A DNA stretch of 64,000 nucleotides from an uncultured Tateyamaria sp. (GTDB lineage Bacteria > Pseudomonadota > Alphaproteobacteria > Rhodobacterales > Rhodobacteraceae). Each line of letters begins with the position of its first letter. Positions within the stretch are counted from its first letter, which is position 1. Positions 24,719 to 34,999 of the stretch are shown piece after piece. The notes under the pieces were generated by a model, which was given only the letters and a program-made list of their open reading frames with translations, was not told where the DNA came from and searched no databases. Location of the stretch: assembly GCF_947496075.1 (NCBI RefSeq), contig NZ_CANMBJ010000004.1, forward strand, positions 124,001 to 188,000, in the 5' to 3' direction. The translations under genes were made by a program, and so were the position numbers.

Positions 24719-26164
24719 GTGAAGGTTCGGCGCGCACAGCCGGCCCGGCTAGGGCTTATTCTTTTTGCATTGTTGTGGATGGTGGTCATTGTGCCCGCCT
24801 CTGTCATGGCTGCACCTTACGCGGCGTTCGTAATGGACGCCCGGACGGGTGAAGTACTGCATTCTCGCAACGCAGACACGCAGTTGCACCCCGCATCGCT
24901 GACCAAGATGATGACGCTTTACGTCGTCTTTCAGGCCGTTGAGCGGGGTGAGATCACCATGGACACCGAGGTGAAGGTTTCAAGGAAGGCCGCCGCCGAG
25001 GTGCCATCGAAACTGGGCTTGCGGTCAGGATCGCGCATCAAGCTGCGCTATCTGGTCCGCGCCTCTGCCGTGAAGTCGGCCAATGATGCGGCCACGGCCA
25101 TTGCCGAGGCCATTTCAGGATCCGAGGCCGCGTTTGCGCGCCGCATGAACCGGACGGCCAAATCGTTGGGCATGACCCGCACGACCTTCAAGAACGCCCA
25201 TGGTCTGACCGAGAGTGGCCATATGTCCACGGCCCGCGACATGTCGACCCTTGGGCGGCACCTGCTGTATGACTATCCGCAGTATTACAACCTGTTCTCG
25301 CGCACCTCGACCAATGCGGGGATCGCCACGGTGAACAACACGAACCGTCGTATGCTGGCCAACTACAAGGGCGCGGACGGGATCAAGACCGGTTACACCC
25401 GTGCCGCCGGTTTCAACCTTGTTGCGTCGGCCGAACGTGGGAATGAGCGCATCATCGCAACCGTCTTTGGCGGCAAGTCCACTGCGTCGCGCAATGCCAA
25501 GGTTGCAGAGTTGTTGGACCTTGGGTTCCGCCGTGCGCCCAGCCGTGCGCCGCTGCGCAAACCATCCAAACCCAGCTATGTGCCCGGGGATGAGCCCATC
25601 ATCGTTGCAGGAAACCAGGATGCCCCACGAGGGGCTGGCAAGATCATTCGCCTGAGCGGCGCGGTCAAGACAAGCTATCGCCCAAAGATGCGTCCTGGCA
25701 GCGCGGCCCCTGTTCTGGTGGCAGAAGCGCCAGTCGCCTCGACCGTTTTGCCGGATGACATCCAGACCGCTCTGGTCGCTGCGCAAGTGTCCGAGACAAC
25801 GGCACCAGCGGCCGCCACTGCGGTCTCTGCCGCGTTGGCACCGACAGTCCGCCCAGAAGCGCGACCAACCCAGGTGGCGTTGAAAGCAGAACCCGAGGTC
25901 GTGACCCGTGTGTCCACGTCCGGGGGTCGCCATTGGGGCGTGAACGTGGGCCGCTACGGCAGTCGCTACAAGGCCGAGAAGGTGCTGTTGCAGACGGCAT
26001 TGACCGAGATGTCATCGCTGGATGGCAGCTTGCGCAAAGTTGTCCGCCGTCCCACGGGCTTTGATGCCAATTTCATGGGCATGACCCGTGATGGGGCCGA
26101 TCTGGCCTGTCGTCGCCTGCAATCGCGCAACATGACCTGCTTCATGATTGGGCCGCAATCCTAG
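24719..26164 (+). CDS. D-alanyl-D-alanine carboxypeptidase with SPOR domain
   Basis: 481 residues. N-terminal signal peptide (hydrophobic ~12-29, cleavage near VMAAP), then a class A low-molecular-weight PBP domain with S60-L-T-K63, S120-A-N122 and K223-T-G225. A Pro/Ala-rich linker leads to a C-terminal SPOR domain (about 400-481) that binds denuded septal peptidoglycan. It trims cell-wall pentapeptides, probably at the division site. The start is GTG. It is convergent with the MtfA-like gene (4-nt overlap). An 8-bp inverted repeat (24580-24587/24613-24620) lies upstream. Confidence 0.93.
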   Translation: MKVRRAQPARLGLILFALLWMVVIVPASVMAAPYAAFVMDARTGEVLHSRNADTQLHPASLTKMMTLYVVFQAVERGEITMDTEVKVSRKAAAEVPSKLGLRSGSRIKLRYLVRASAVKSANDAATAIAEAISGSEAAFARRMNRTAKSLGMTRTTFKNAHGLTESGHMSTARDMSTLGRHLLYDYPQYYNLFSRTSTNAGIATVNNTNRRMLANYKGADGIKTGYTRAAGFNLVASAERGNERIIATVFGGKSTASRNAKVAELLDLGFRRAPSRAPLRKPSKPSYVPGDEPIIVAGNQDAPRGAGKIIRLSGAVKTSYRPKMRPGSAAPVLVAEAPVASTVLPDDIQTALVAAQVSETTAPAAATAVSAALAPTVRPEARPTQVALKAEPEVVTRVSTSGGRHWGVNVGRYGSRYKAEKVLLQTALTEMSSLDGSLRKVVRRPTGFDANFMGMTRDGADLACRRLQSRNMTCFMIGPQS

Positions 26165-26970
26165 GCCCAATCGGCTGGATCAACGTTCAGCAGCTTGGAA
26201 AGTTGTAGGTAGACTTCGGGTTCCGCCTCCTGGAGCGTGTGCGGCTTTTCAAAAAACAGCTCGACCGCGACGGCAAAGAATTCTTCGTGGCTGGTTGCAC
26301 CATAGGCGTCGATGGCCGTGCGACGTCCGGCCTGCGTGTTGGCGACATGGCGGTCATAGGCTGCGACGATCACCTGCGCCCAGCGGGCAAAGCTTTGGCC
26401 TTCGGCCATGGGCGGGGCACCGTCGGTCTGACCCGACAGGTCATCCAGCTGATGCGCGAATTCGTGCAGCACCACGTTCAGTCCATCGCTGTCGTTCAGC
26501 CCGCCCTGCTGCACATCCCGCCACGACAGCACGACAGGTCCACGTGACCAGCTTTCGCCGAGGCGCACCACCTCCTCCTCGGTCACGACATAGCCATCTT
26601 GCACTGTTTGCTTGGATTTGAACGCGCCGGGATAGATCAGCACGGTCGTCAGATGCTTGTACCAAGCATCTGTCCCGACAACGAGCAAGGCAGCCTGCCC
26701 CGCGATGCTGAGCGCGATGTCGTCCGTCACCTCCAGCCCGTCACACCCGACCAGTTCGACCTGGTTGAGGAACAACGCGACCTTGCCCTCGAATGGTTCC
26801 TTGAGCGCACGCGGCAGTTTGCGGATCAGGGGCACCTGCGCCCGGATGATGCGCCATTCGGCCTCTGTCAGGCGCGAGGCGAGCACCTCTTGCTGCCATT
26901 GCCGTTTCGACCATGCGCGCCACACCAACAGACCACCGATCAGTGTAAGAAGCCCGAGAAACAGGATCAT
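26161..26970 (-). CDS. mtfA: MtfA-like zinc metallopeptidase (M90 family)
   Basis: 269 residues. One N-terminal membrane anchor (ILFLGLLTLIGGLLVW) is followed by a gluzincin core with HEFAHQLD, the HExxH zinc motif, and the downstream TSHEEFFAVAVELFF holding the third zinc-ligand Glu. E. coli MtfA links to the glucose PTS regulator Mlc; that partner is not evident here. The start at ATG 26970 overlaps the stop of the upstream LysR gene (ATGA), so the two are probably co-transcribed. Confidence 0.87.
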   Translation of the reverse strand: MILFLGLLTLIGGLLVWRAWSKRQWQQEVLASRLTEAEWRIIRAQVPLIRKLPRALKEPFEGKVALFLNQVELVGCDGLEVTDDIALSIAGQAALLVVGTDAWYKHLTTVLIYPGAFKSKQTVQDGYVVTEEEVVRLGESWSRGPVVLSWRDVQQGGLNDSDGLNVVLHEFAHQLDDLSGQTDGAPPMAEGQSFARWAQVIVAAYDRHVANTQAGRRTAIDAYGATSHEEFFAVAVELFFEKPHTLQEAEPEVYLQLSKLLNVDPADWA

Positions 26971-27842
26971 TCTTTCGCCGCCTTTCTGATCCATCGAATA
27001 AAATCCCGCAGCGCAGGGCGAAGAACGCCGGGGCGCGTAACGAGATGATACCCCGCGCCATCGACCGCATCCTCGTGCAGGACGACCAGCCGTCCGGCTG
27101 CGATGTCAGCAGCCACAAAGTTGCGAACCGTGACGGCAAGCCCCTGCCCGTCTCGCGCACCATCAAGCATGAGGTTTCCAGGCACCTGCGTCACCGGGCC
27201 CCTTGGCATATCAGCAGCACCGCGCTGGGACAGCCATCTCGAGCTTTCCGTGGTCCCGATCTCTTCCAGCCACGGCAATGCACCAAGGCTGGACGGGTCG
27301 GACACATCGCGCCCGGCAACAAGGTCGGGGGCCGCGACCACCACCATCGATGTCGGGACCAGAAGCTCGCTGTCGAGCCCATCCCATCCACCAACGCCGT
27401 AGCGGATCGAAAGATCGACACCGCCCGGCGACAACTGCACGATGTCCGATGTCGGGTTGAGCACAAGGTTGATCTCGGGATGTTTCACCCGGAACTCGGA
27501 CAGGCGCGGCATCAACCAGGCAGAGGCAAAGCTGGGTGTGGGCGATATATGCAGCGGGCGCGCCGCCTCTGCCCCGGTTACAAGTGCCACGGCCCGGGTG
27601 ATGCTGGCAAAACCGTCAGCGCAGCCTTGGGCCAGAATTTCTCCATCGGGGGTCAACCGCATGGCCCGCCCCGAGCGATCAAAGAGGCTTACGCCCAAAT
27701 GGGCCTCAAGCGCGCGAAGCTGTTGGCTGACGGCGGCATGGCTGACCGACAGCGCTTGCCCCGCCGCAACCACGCTGCCCGTATCCACATAAGCGGCAAA
27801 GGCCCGAAGGGCTGCAAGCGGGGGAAGGCTGCGCCATTCCAT
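26967..27842 (-). CDS. LysR-family regulator, GcvA-like
   Basis: 291 residues: HTH (VVAAGQALSVSHAAVSQQLRA, about 24-44) and a LysR effector-binding domain. The N-terminus RSLPPLAALRAFAAY is typical of the GcvA/AmpR subgroup. Its stop overlaps the mtfA start, so it is probably the first gene of a two-gene transcript. No divergent target lies directly upstream; the nearest plus-strand gene is the 78-residue membrane protein at 28068. Confidence 0.9.
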   Translation of the reverse strand: MEWRSLPPLAALRAFAAYVDTGSVVAAGQALSVSHAAVSQQLRALEAHLGVSLFDRSGRAMRLTPDGEILAQGCADGFASITRAVALVTGAEAARPLHISPTPSFASAWLMPRLSEFRVKHPEINLVLNPTSDIVQLSPGGVDLSIRYGVGGWDGLDSELLVPTSMVVVAAPDLVAGRDVSDPSSLGALPWLEEIGTTESSRWLSQRGAADMPRGPVTQVPGNLMLDGARDGQGLAVTVRNFVAADIAAGRLVVLHEDAVDGAGYHLVTRPGVLRPALRDFIRWIRKAAKE

Positions 27843-28067
27843 ATGTCAGCTCAGATTACACATGAGTATTCCAATTGAGTCGCATACGGAGCGCAATGGA
27901 TCAATATATAATCATGTTCCTTAACCGCCCAAGAGGTGTTCCATGCTTAACATCTATGCTCAAACTTTCATGACAGCGGCCCGCCAACGGCGCTGTGTCC
28001 GGGTTAACCTTCCCAAAACCCGTTGGTGGCACGGCAAACGCACCAAATGCATCGATCTGGAACGGCT

Positions 28068-28304
28068 ATGAACGCACTTGTAAGGCGCTCAACCGAGACA
28101 AACACGATCAAATGGGGCGCGTCAGTCATTCAGATCTTTGGCTATGGCGCAACGGCCATCGGGCTGGCGCCCCTGAACATGTATTTGTTCCTGGCCGGGC
28201 TGATCGGTTGGCTGATCGTAGGCTGGCGCTGGAACGACATGGCGATGACGCTGATCCATGTCATCGCGCTGGCGGCCATGGTGATTGGACTGGCCCTGGC
28301 CTGA
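28068..28304 (+). CDS. Small two-span membrane protein
   Basis: 78 residues with a polar N-terminus and two hydrophobic segments (IFGYGATAIGLAPLNMYLF and the IHVIALAAMVIGLALA end), plus a GWRWND turn. It is a conserved-looking small inner-membrane protein of unknown function. The start is ATG 28068; upstream residues in the open frame look non-coding. A structured 3' repeat element begins 3 nt after the stop. It is convergent with yejF. Confidence 0.7.
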   Translation: MNALVRRSTETNTIKWGASVIQIFGYGATAIGLAPLNMYLFLAGLIGWLIVGWRWNDMAMTLIHVIALAAMVIGLALA

Positions 28305-28307
28305 AGG

Positions 28308-28362
28308 GACGGTGGGCGGGGTGTCGTTGACCCAAAAGAGGCAACGCACGTCGCCCTCCGTC
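28308..28362 (+). repeat. Structured 3' element, copy 3 (looser)
   Basis: Outer arms GACGGTGGGCG and CGCCCTCCGTC (one mismatch) with an inner CGTTG/CAACG stem. It has the same layout as the elements after aidB and pheA: it starts 3 nt after a plus-strand stop and contains GGTGGGCGGG. It overlaps the last codon of the convergent yejF. Confidence 0.45.
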
Positions 28363-29938
28363 AATGCGTGGCTTGCAACAGCAGGCGCGTATAGTCGGTC
28401 TGAGGCCGCTCGAACAGGTCTTCTGCCACGCCTTGCTCGACGATATCCCCCTGCTTCATCACCAGCATTTTGTGGCTCATCGCCCGCACCACCTTGAGGT
28501 CATGAGAGATGAACAGGAACGCCAGCCCGTACTTCCGCTGCAGCCCGCGCAACAGCTCAACAATCTGCACCTGCACCGTCATGTCGAGGGCCGAGGTCGG
28601 TTCGTCCAGCACCACCAACTTGGGCCGCAGCACCATGGCGCGTGCAATGGCGATGCGCTGGCGCTGACCGCCGGAAAACTCGTGTGGATAACGATCCATG
28701 GTCATGGGATCGAGGCCCACCTCGGTCATCACCTCGGCCACCACCTCGCGCGCGCTGCGCCCGTCGTCGATGCCATGCACACCTAGCCCTTCAGCGATGA
28801 TCTGCATCGCCGTCATCCGGGGTGACAGAGACCCAAACGGGTCCTGGAACACGATCTGCATATCCTTGCGCAGCCGCCGCAGCTCGCGCACGGACCACGC
28901 ACGGATGTCCTGCCCCATATAGACGATCCGCCCCTCGGACGAGATCAACCGCATGATGGCAAGCGCCAACGTGGTCTTGCCCGATCCGCTTTCACCCACG
29001 ATGCCCACGGTTTCGCCCGCGTGTACCCTGATGGTGGCGTCGTTCACCGCCTTCACATGACCGACCGTCTTGCGCAGAAGACCAGCAGTGATGGGAAACC
29101 AGACTTTGAGGTGTTCTGTCTCGGCCACCAGTTCCGCGTCCTGAGGCACGGGAGACGGCTGGCCCGTCGGTTCCGCGCTGAGCAGCTTCTGTGTGTAGGG
29201 GTGCTTGGGCGCGTCGAAAATCTCTTTCGTCGGGCCGGTTTCCACGATCTCGCCATTCTGCATGACGCAGACGCGATCCGCGATGCGCCGCACGATGCCG
29301 AGATCGTGGGTGATGAACAGGAGGCCCATGCCTTCGGCCGCCTTGAGATCCGCCAGAAGGTCGAGGATTTGTGCCTGGATGGTGACATCAAGCGCCGTCG
29401 TAGGTTCATCGGCGATCAGGACGTCCGGCTTGTTGGCCAGCGCCATGGCGATCATGACGCGCTGGCGTTGCCCGCCCGACAGTTCGTGCGGATAGGCATT
29501 GAGACGGCTTTCGGCGTCCCGGATGCCGACTTTGTCCAGAAGTTCGAGAATGCGCGCGCGCGCCGCATCCCCGGCGATCCCCTGATGCAGAGCGAGGCTT
29601 TCCCCCAATTGCTTGGCAATCGTATGCAGCGGGTTCAGCGACGTCATCGGTTCCTGGAAGATGAACGAGATGTCATTGCCCCGCACCTTGCGCAGCAGCC
29701 GTTCGTCCGCCCCGATCATTTCCTGATCGTCATAGGTGACTGAGCCTGTGACCTCGGCGCTGTCGCCCAGCAGGGACACGGTAGAGAGGGCGGACACCGA
29801 TTTCCCCGACCCGGACTCGCCCACCAGCGCGACCGTCTCACCCCGGTCCACATGGAAGGACACGCCCTTGACCGCCTCGGTCAGTTGCCCGTCCTGGCGG
29901 AAGCCGACGCACAGGTCTTTGACTTGGAGTAGCGCCAT
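28361..29938 (-). CDS. yejF: Peptide ABC transporter, fused double ATPase (YejF)
   Basis: 525 residues containing two complete ABC ATPase domains, each with Walker A (GESGSGKS and GESGSGKTT), signature LSGGQRQRV or FSGGQRQRI, and Walker B. YejABEF imports oligopeptides, including microcin C in E. coli, and contributes to antimicrobial-peptide tolerance in several bacteria. The start ATG 29938 overlaps the yejE stop (TAATG), so it is the last gene of a yejA-B-E-F operon on the minus strand. Confidence 0.93.
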   Translation of the reverse strand: MALLQVKDLCVGFRQDGQLTEAVKGVSFHVDRGETVALVGESGSGKSVSALSTVSLLGDSAEVTGSVTYDDQEMIGADERLLRKVRGNDISFIFQEPMTSLNPLHTIAKQLGESLALHQGIAGDAARARILELLDKVGIRDAESRLNAYPHELSGGQRQRVMIAMALANKPDVLIADEPTTALDVTIQAQILDLLADLKAAEGMGLLFITHDLGIVRRIADRVCVMQNGEIVETGPTKEIFDAPKHPYTQKLLSAEPTGQPSPVPQDAELVAETEHLKVWFPITAGLLRKTVGHVKAVNDATIRVHAGETVGIVGESGSGKTTLALAIMRLISSEGRIVYMGQDIRAWSVRELRRLRKDMQIVFQDPFGSLSPRMTAMQIIAEGLGVHGIDDGRSAREVVAEVMTEVGLDPMTMDRYPHEFSGGQRQRIAIARAMVLRPKLVVLDEPTSALDMTVQVQIVELLRGLQRKYGLAFLFISHDLKVVRAMSHKMLVMKQGDIVEQGVAEDLFERPQTDYTRLLLQATH

Positions 29939-31119
29939 TAGGAGAAAGTCTTTCTTGGGTCGAACGCGTCGCGGATGCCTTCGAAGATGAAGATCAGCAG
30001 GCTGAGCATCACGGCGAACACGGTAAAGGCGGTGAAGGCAAGCCACGGGGCTTGCAGGTTCTGTTTGGCTTGCAGCGTCAGTTCCCCAAGCGAGGGGGCG
30101 GAGGACGGCAGGCCGAACCCGAGGAAGTCGAGCACAGCGAGGGACGAGATCGTGCCCGTGATGATGAACGGCAGCATCGTCAGCGTCGCCACCATGGCGT
30201 TGGGCAGCATGTGCCGGAACATGATGGTCAGGTTGCTGACGCCCAGCGCCCGGGCCGCGCGGACATATTCGAGGTTCCGGGCGCGCAGGAATTCGGCGCG
30301 CACCACCCCCACAAGCCCTGTCCAGCCGAACAGGATCAGGAGGAATACGAGCAGCCAGAAACTTCGCCCCAGGATCGCGAACATGATGATGATGACATAG
30401 AGGCTAGGGGTGGAGGACCAGATCTCGATGATCCGCTGGAATATGAGGTCGGTGCGCCCGCCGAAATAACCCTGGATGGCCCCTGCGAAGATGCCGACGA
30501 TAGCCGAGGCCCCTGTGACCACGAGGGTGAACAGGACAGACAGCCGGAAACCGTGGATCACGCGTGCCAACACATCGCGCTTGGTCCCGTCCGTACCAAG
30601 CAGGTTCTCGCCGTTGGGTGCCAGCGGGGCAGCACCCGGGCGGTCCACAGCGGTGTCGAAGCTGTAGGGAATGAGGGGCCAGATGGTCCAGCCCTTGGTG
30701 ATCGCTTCGCCGTCGATTTCACCGTCTTGCGCGTCTTCGATCACGCCCTCAGGGTCATCGAAACACGTATCCAGCCCGCCCGATACGATCAGGCATTCGA
30801 CTTCGGGGTCGCGGTAGCTGGCCTCGGTTCGGAAGTCGCCGCCAAAGGCGGTTTCGGGGTAGAAGTTCCAGATCGGGGTGTAGAATTCGCCCTGATACCG
30901 CACAAGGATCGGTTTATCGTAGGCGATCAGTTCCGCCACCAGCGACAGTCCGAACAGGATCGAAAAGATCCACAGCGACCAGTATGCGCGGCGGTTTTTC
31001 TTGAAGTTCCTCCAGCGACGCTGGTTCAGCGGCGACAGGGAGAAGAACGGGCGGCGTGGGGCTGGCACCACTGCCGTGGGCGTGGTGTCCGTATCGATTA
31101 CGGGGTCCGGCATCGCCAT
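29938..31119 (-). CDS. yejE: Peptide ABC transporter permease (YejE)
   Basis: 393 residues. An N-terminal cytoplasmic tail with PFFSLSPLNQRRWRNFKKNRRA (typical start of YejE) is followed by one membrane span, a large periplasmic insert (about 65-190), then the BPD permease core with the EAA-type loop (RAARALGVSNLTIMFRHMLPNA). It forms the membrane channel with YejB. It overlaps yejB at its start and yejF at its end by single bases. Confidence 0.95.
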   Translation of the reverse strand: MAMPDPVIDTDTTPTAVVPAPRRPFFSLSPLNQRRWRNFKKNRRAYWSLWIFSILFGLSLVAELIAYDKPILVRYQGEFYTPIWNFYPETAFGGDFRTEASYRDPEVECLIVSGGLDTCFDDPEGVIEDAQDGEIDGEAITKGWTIWPLIPYSFDTAVDRPGAAPLAPNGENLLGTDGTKRDVLARVIHGFRLSVLFTLVVTGASAIVGIFAGAIQGYFGGRTDLIFQRIIEIWSSTPSLYVIIIMFAILGRSFWLLVFLLILFGWTGLVGVVRAEFLRARNLEYVRAARALGVSNLTIMFRHMLPNAMVATLTMLPFIITGTISSLAVLDFLGFGLPSSAPSLGELTLQAKQNLQAPWLAFTAFTVFAVMLSLLIFIFEGIRDAFDPRKTFS

Positions 31120-32210
31120 CAGCCCTCCCTCCGCTCAAAGTCGATGCGCGGATCGACCAGCACGTACATCAGGTCCGAGATGATACCCACAAGCAGCCCC
31201 ATGAGGCCAAAGATGTAAAGCGTGCCGAAAACGATCGGATAGTCGCGCGCGACCGCCGCCTCGAACCCGAGCCGCCCAAGGCCATCGAGCGAGAAGATGG
31301 TTTCGATGATCAGTGAGCCGCCAAAGAAGACGCCGATGAACACCGCCGGGAAACCAGCGATCACGATAAGCATGGCGTTGCGGAAAACGTGGCCATAGAG
31401 CACGCGGCGCTCAGACAGGCCCTTGGCGCGGGCGGTCATCACGTAGAGCTTCTTGATCTCGTCTAGAAAGCTGTTCTTGGTCAGCAGTGTCAGCGTGGCA
31501 AAAGCGCCAATCGTTCCTGCCAGAACCGGAAGGGTGATGTGCCAGAAGTAGTCTGCCACTTTGCCCAACGCGCTAAGGTCATCGAAATTATCCGAGGTGA
31601 GACCGCGCAGCGGGAAGATTTGGAAGTAACTTCCGCCCGCGAACAGCACGAGCAACAGGATGGCGAACAGAAAACCGGGGATCGCATAGGCCGCGATGAT
31701 GGCGCCCGATGTCCAGGTGTCGAAGGGGGTCCCATCCTTAACCGCCTTGCGAATGCCGAGCGGTATCGACACGAGATATGCTATGAGCGTGGACCACAGC
31801 CCCAGCGTGATCGACACCGGTAGCTTTTCGATGATCAGGTCCACGACGCTGATAGATCGGAAGTAACTGTCCCCAAAATCAAAGCGGGCATAGTTCCAGA
31901 TCATGTTCAGGAAGCGCTGGATAGGCGGCTTGTCAAAGCCGAATTCCCTCTCAAGTTCGGCGATGAATTCAGGCGGCAGGCCCCGCGCGCCGACATAGGT
32001 GCTGTCGGATGCTGTATTCAGTTCATCGGCCCCAGCATCATTGTTGCCCCCGGCAAACCCACCAAAGACGTCGCCCCCACCCTGGGCCCGCGCAATGGCT
32101 TGTTCCACGGGACCACCGGGCACGAATTGTGTCAGGGTGAAGTTGACCAACAGGATGCCCAGCAAGGTCGGGATGACCAAGAGCAGCCTGCGCAGGATAT
32201 AGGGGCCCAT
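31119..32210 (-). CDS. yejB: Peptide ABC transporter permease (YejB)
   Basis: 363 residues, DppB-type permease. First membrane span [21 protein letters not shown] with [11 protein letters not shown], a periplasmic insert (about 30-120), then five further spans and an EAA-type loop ([24 protein letters not shown]). It pairs with YejE. The ATG at 32210 lies 4 nt after the yejA stop. Confidence 0.95.
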   Translation of the reverse strand: MGPYILRRLLLVIPTLLGILLVNFTLTQFVPGGPVEQAIARAQGGGDVFGGFAGGNNDAGADELNTASDSTYVGARGLPPEFIAELEREFGFDKPPIQRFLNMIWNYARFDFGDSYFRSISVVDLIIEKLPVSITLGLWSTLIAYLVSIPLGIRKAVKDGTPFDTWTSGAIIAAYAIPGFLFAILLLVLFAGGSYFQIFPLRGLTSDNFDDLSALGKVADYFWHITLPVLAGTIGAFATLTLLTKNSFLDEIKKLYVMTARAKGLSERRVLYGHVFRNAMLIVIAGFPAVFIGVFFGGSLIIETIFSLDGLGRLGFEAAVARDYPIVFGTLYIFGLMGLLVGIISDLMYVLVDPRIDFERREG

Positions 32211-32214
32211 TGCC

Positions 32215-34167
32215 TTACCTCAGCGCGCCGGACGCTTTGAGATCAGCGGCCTTGTCTTCGTTCACCCACCAGAAATCGAGGTAGCCAAGGTTGTAAGGCG
32301 GGATGACCGGCGGATGTTCGTACATATCGTAATAGGCGACCCAGTGGTTCGGGTTGTACCAGACGGGCACCATGAAGAATTCATGGCGCAATGCCCGGTC
32401 GAGCGCCATCATTGACGCGGTTTCTTCTTCTTGCGTTTCTGCCCGCAGAGACACTGCGATCAATTTGTCGATCAATGGGCTGGCGAGTCCGGCGGGGTTG
32501 AACAGGGAAAACGCCGCGTCCTCGGACCCGAACCGTTGCTCAAGTCCCGTACCCGTACCGATAAAGGCCGAATAGCTGTCATAGATAAGGTCATAATCGC
32601 GGTCGCGTTCACGCGAGGTGAATTGCGATGGGTCCACACGTTCCAACGTGATGTCGATGCCCATATCGGACACATTCGACACAAAATTCTCCATAACACC
32701 GGTCAGCGTTGGCGATGCGGAGCTGTTGAACAGGAAATTCAGCGTCAATTTTTCACCATCTGCATTGCGACGTAACCCATCGCTGCCGACCTCCCACCCT
32801 GCATCATCAAGCAAGCGCATGGCCTTGCGCAGGTTGCGGCGGTCGCGCAGGGTTTCGGGATTGGATGTATGTGGCGTACGCGCGGGTTCTGTCAGCATCT
32901 CCTCTGGTACGATGTCGCCCAGAGACTGCAAAATCTCCAACTCGATACCCGTTGGCGCATCGGTGGCCATGACGGGCGTGCCTTGGCTGAAGGAGGCGCG
33001 CTGTTTGAACAGGCCATATTGCAGGCTTTCGTTGGTCCATTCAAAATTGTAGCCAAACGCCACTGCCTCTCTGACGCGGCGGTCTTTCAACGGATCCGAG
33101 GCGAGGTTGAAGATGATACCGGTGGGCGTGGGCGGCGCGCCGTCTCTAAGTTCCTTTTGCACTACGGCACCTGATTGCACCTTGGGGAAGTCGTATTGCG
33201 TGGCCCAGATACGGCTGTCGCCTTCGGCGCGGAAGGTGTATTCGCCTGCCTTGAAGGCTTCGAACGAAGCAGCGCTGTCGCCGAACATTTCAACCCGGAG
33301 GCTGTCAAAATTGTTCCGCCCCACATTGAACGGCAGGCCGTCGCCCCAATAATCCGGATTGCGCTTCAATACGATACGGCGCGAGATATCGACGTTGTCG
33401 ACCATGTAGGCGCCAGAACCCGGCGAAATGTCGAGACGGGTTTCGTTCAGCTTGGCGCCTGTTTCCTCGTACCACTTCTTGGACCACGCGGGCACGCCCC
33501 CCACTTGTTCGATCAGCGTCCGGCGCGAAACGCCGTCGGTGAAGTAGAATTTGATCGTGTGATCATCAATCACCTCGACCTTGGGGATCAGCTTGCGCAC
33601 CGCATCTGCGTAGGACTTGAACCCCTGATCCAGCAGCAAGTTGTGGCTAAAGGCGATGTCGTGTGCCGTGACCGGTGTGCCATCCGAAAAGCGTGCCTCG
33701 GGCCGCATGTAGAATTTGACCCAGGATTTGTCTTCTGGATACTCCAGCCGTTCGCAGAGCAGGCAGTAGTATTCACCGTAGGTGTCTGCCGGGGCCGCAC
33801 CGCCGCCCGGTGCCTCGCCCAGCAGGCTTTCATACATGAAGATTGAGAAAGCATGTGCGCGGCCCTGACGCGCATAGGGATTCATGGAATCCAACGTCCC
33901 GACAAAGGCGATCGCCAATTCACCGCCCTTCGGCGCATCCGGATTCACATAGTCGAAATGCGGGTAGTCCGCTGGATATGTCAGATCGCCATAGAAGGAG
34001 TACCCGTGCGACGAGATGATGTTCTCATCCCCTTCCGCCCGCGCCGTGCCGGACAGAGCCAGCGATACCAACAAGCCAAGGATCGTCAGACCGCCCCACA
34101 GGATGTGTTTGTCCCGCGTCTTACTTACACGGGCCCGTGCCTGGGCATGTCTGCGGTTGGGTTGCAT
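32215..34167 (-). CDS. yejA: Extracellular solute-binding protein, family 5 (YejA)
   Basis: 650 residues. Basic N-terminal extension, then a signal peptide ([18 protein letters not shown], cleavage before EGDENI), then a periplasmic SBP family-5 domain ([23 protein letters not shown]). It captures peptides for the YejBEF importer. The start ATG 34167 has AGGAGAG six nt upstream. It is the first gene of yejABEF. The divergent 190-bp upstream region has a 10-bp palindrome (CGTGATCACG) but no recognised promoter. Confidence 0.93.
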   Translation of the reverse strand: MQPNRRHAQARARVSKTRDKHILWGGLTILGLLVSLALSGTARAEGDENIISSHGYSFYGDLTYPADYPHFDYVNPDAPKGGELAIAFVGTLDSMNPYARQGRAHAFSIFMYESLLGEAPGGGAAPADTYGEYYCLLCERLEYPEDKSWVKFYMRPEARFSDGTPVTAHDIAFSHNLLLDQGFKSYADAVRKLIPKVEVIDDHTIKFYFTDGVSRRTLIEQVGGVPAWSKKWYEETGAKLNETRLDISPGSGAYMVDNVDISRRIVLKRNPDYWGDGLPFNVGRNNFDSLRVEMFGDSAASFEAFKAGEYTFRAEGDSRIWATQYDFPKVQSGAVVQKELRDGAPPTPTGIIFNLASDPLKDRRVREAVAFGYNFEWTNESLQYGLFKQRASFSQGTPVMATDAPTGIELEILQSLGDIVPEEMLTEPARTPHTSNPETLRDRRNLRKAMRLLDDAGWEVGSDGLRRNADGEKLTLNFLFNSSASPTLTGVMENFVSNVSDMGIDITLERVDPSQFTSRERDRDYDLIYDSYSAFIGTGTGLEQRFGSEDAAFSLFNPAGLASPLIDKLIAVSLRAETQEEETASMMALDRALRHEFFMVPVWYNPNHWVAYYDMYEHPPVIPPYNLGYLDFWWVNEDKAADLKASGALR

Positions 34168-34300
34168 TGGTACTCTCCTGTTCGTGGCATTCAGGGCCGT
34201 CTTGTCGTTGGAGGTAAGCTAAATGCCCAACATGCCAATATGCAACTTGAGATTCCGTGATCACGATGCCCGGCACGTGAGAACGTTGAAACAATTGGCA

Positions 34301-34334
34301 AGAAAAAAGCCGCAAGCGAGGTGCATGCGGCTTT
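34301..34334 (-). terminator. Intrinsic terminator of cycM
   Basis: AAAGCCGCA and TGCGGCTTT form a 9-bp stem; on the minus strand it is followed by a run of T (TTTTTTCTTG). It is 24 bp past the cycM stop. Confidence 0.85.
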
Positions 34335-34357
34335 GACTTGGTTAGATTTTGAAACAA

Positions 34358-34861
34358 TCAGTCTTTGATGGTTTCGAGATAGGCAATCAGGTTGGCGCGA
34401 TCTTCGATGTCGCGCAGGCCGTTGTAGCCCATGGACGTGCCGGGCGCATAGCTGCGCGGGTTTTCCAAGAACCCGTTCAAGTGCTCAGGTGTCCAGGTGT
34501 CAACCACTGCGTTCAACGCACCCGAGTAACCAAACCCATCCGCGGCCTCAACCGCGCGTCCGACAATACCATGCAGGTAAGGACCCGCACCGTTTGCACC
34601 GGCTTCAAGCTTGTGACACGCGCTGCACTGACGGAAAACGCGTGCACCTGCCCCTGCATCCGCGGCTGCGTAAACGTCTGCAAAGGCCACCTCGACCACC
34701 TCTTCTGCACCCTCGTCAGCGCCGGTGTCGATGACATACGCTTGTTCGCCGTGACCATCGACATGGTACAGCTCTTCCGCGGCCCATTTGCCGAGCAAAA
34801 GCACCAGCAACGCACCACACAGGCTGGCCGCAATCTTGGTAAAGGTCATGGTGTCGAACAT
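34358..34861 (-). CDS. cycM: Membrane-anchored cytochrome cy
   Basis: 167 residues. An uncleaved N-terminal anchor (about 8-25), an acidic Ala/Glu-rich linker (35-70) and a class I cytochrome c domain with haem motif C79-S-A-C82-H83 and axial Met144 (GTSMGYNG). It shuttles electrons from the bc1 complex to the terminal oxidases, as cytochrome cy/c552 does in Rhodobacter and Paracoccus. Divergent from pheA, a neighbourhood I associate with Rhodobacteraceae. An intrinsic terminator follows. Confidence 0.93.
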   Translation of the reverse strand: MFDTMTFTKIAASLCGALLVLLLGKWAAEELYHVDGHGEQAYVIDTGADEGAEEVVEVAFADVYAAADAGAGARVFRQCSACHKLEAGANGAGPYLHGIVGRAVEAADGFGYSGALNAVVDTWTPEHLNGFLENPRSYAPGTSMGYNGLRDIEDRANLIAYLETIKD

Positions 34862-34999
34862 TTGGCTTCCGATTCCGTGGCTTTTGATATTGTTCCGGCG
34901 GGTATCTACGGCTTCCCCTTGTCACTGGCAAGGTATAGAAAGCGCGACCAATCGCCCTGCCCGACCGAAGTGCAGCGGCCCGGCAGCAAAGGACAAACG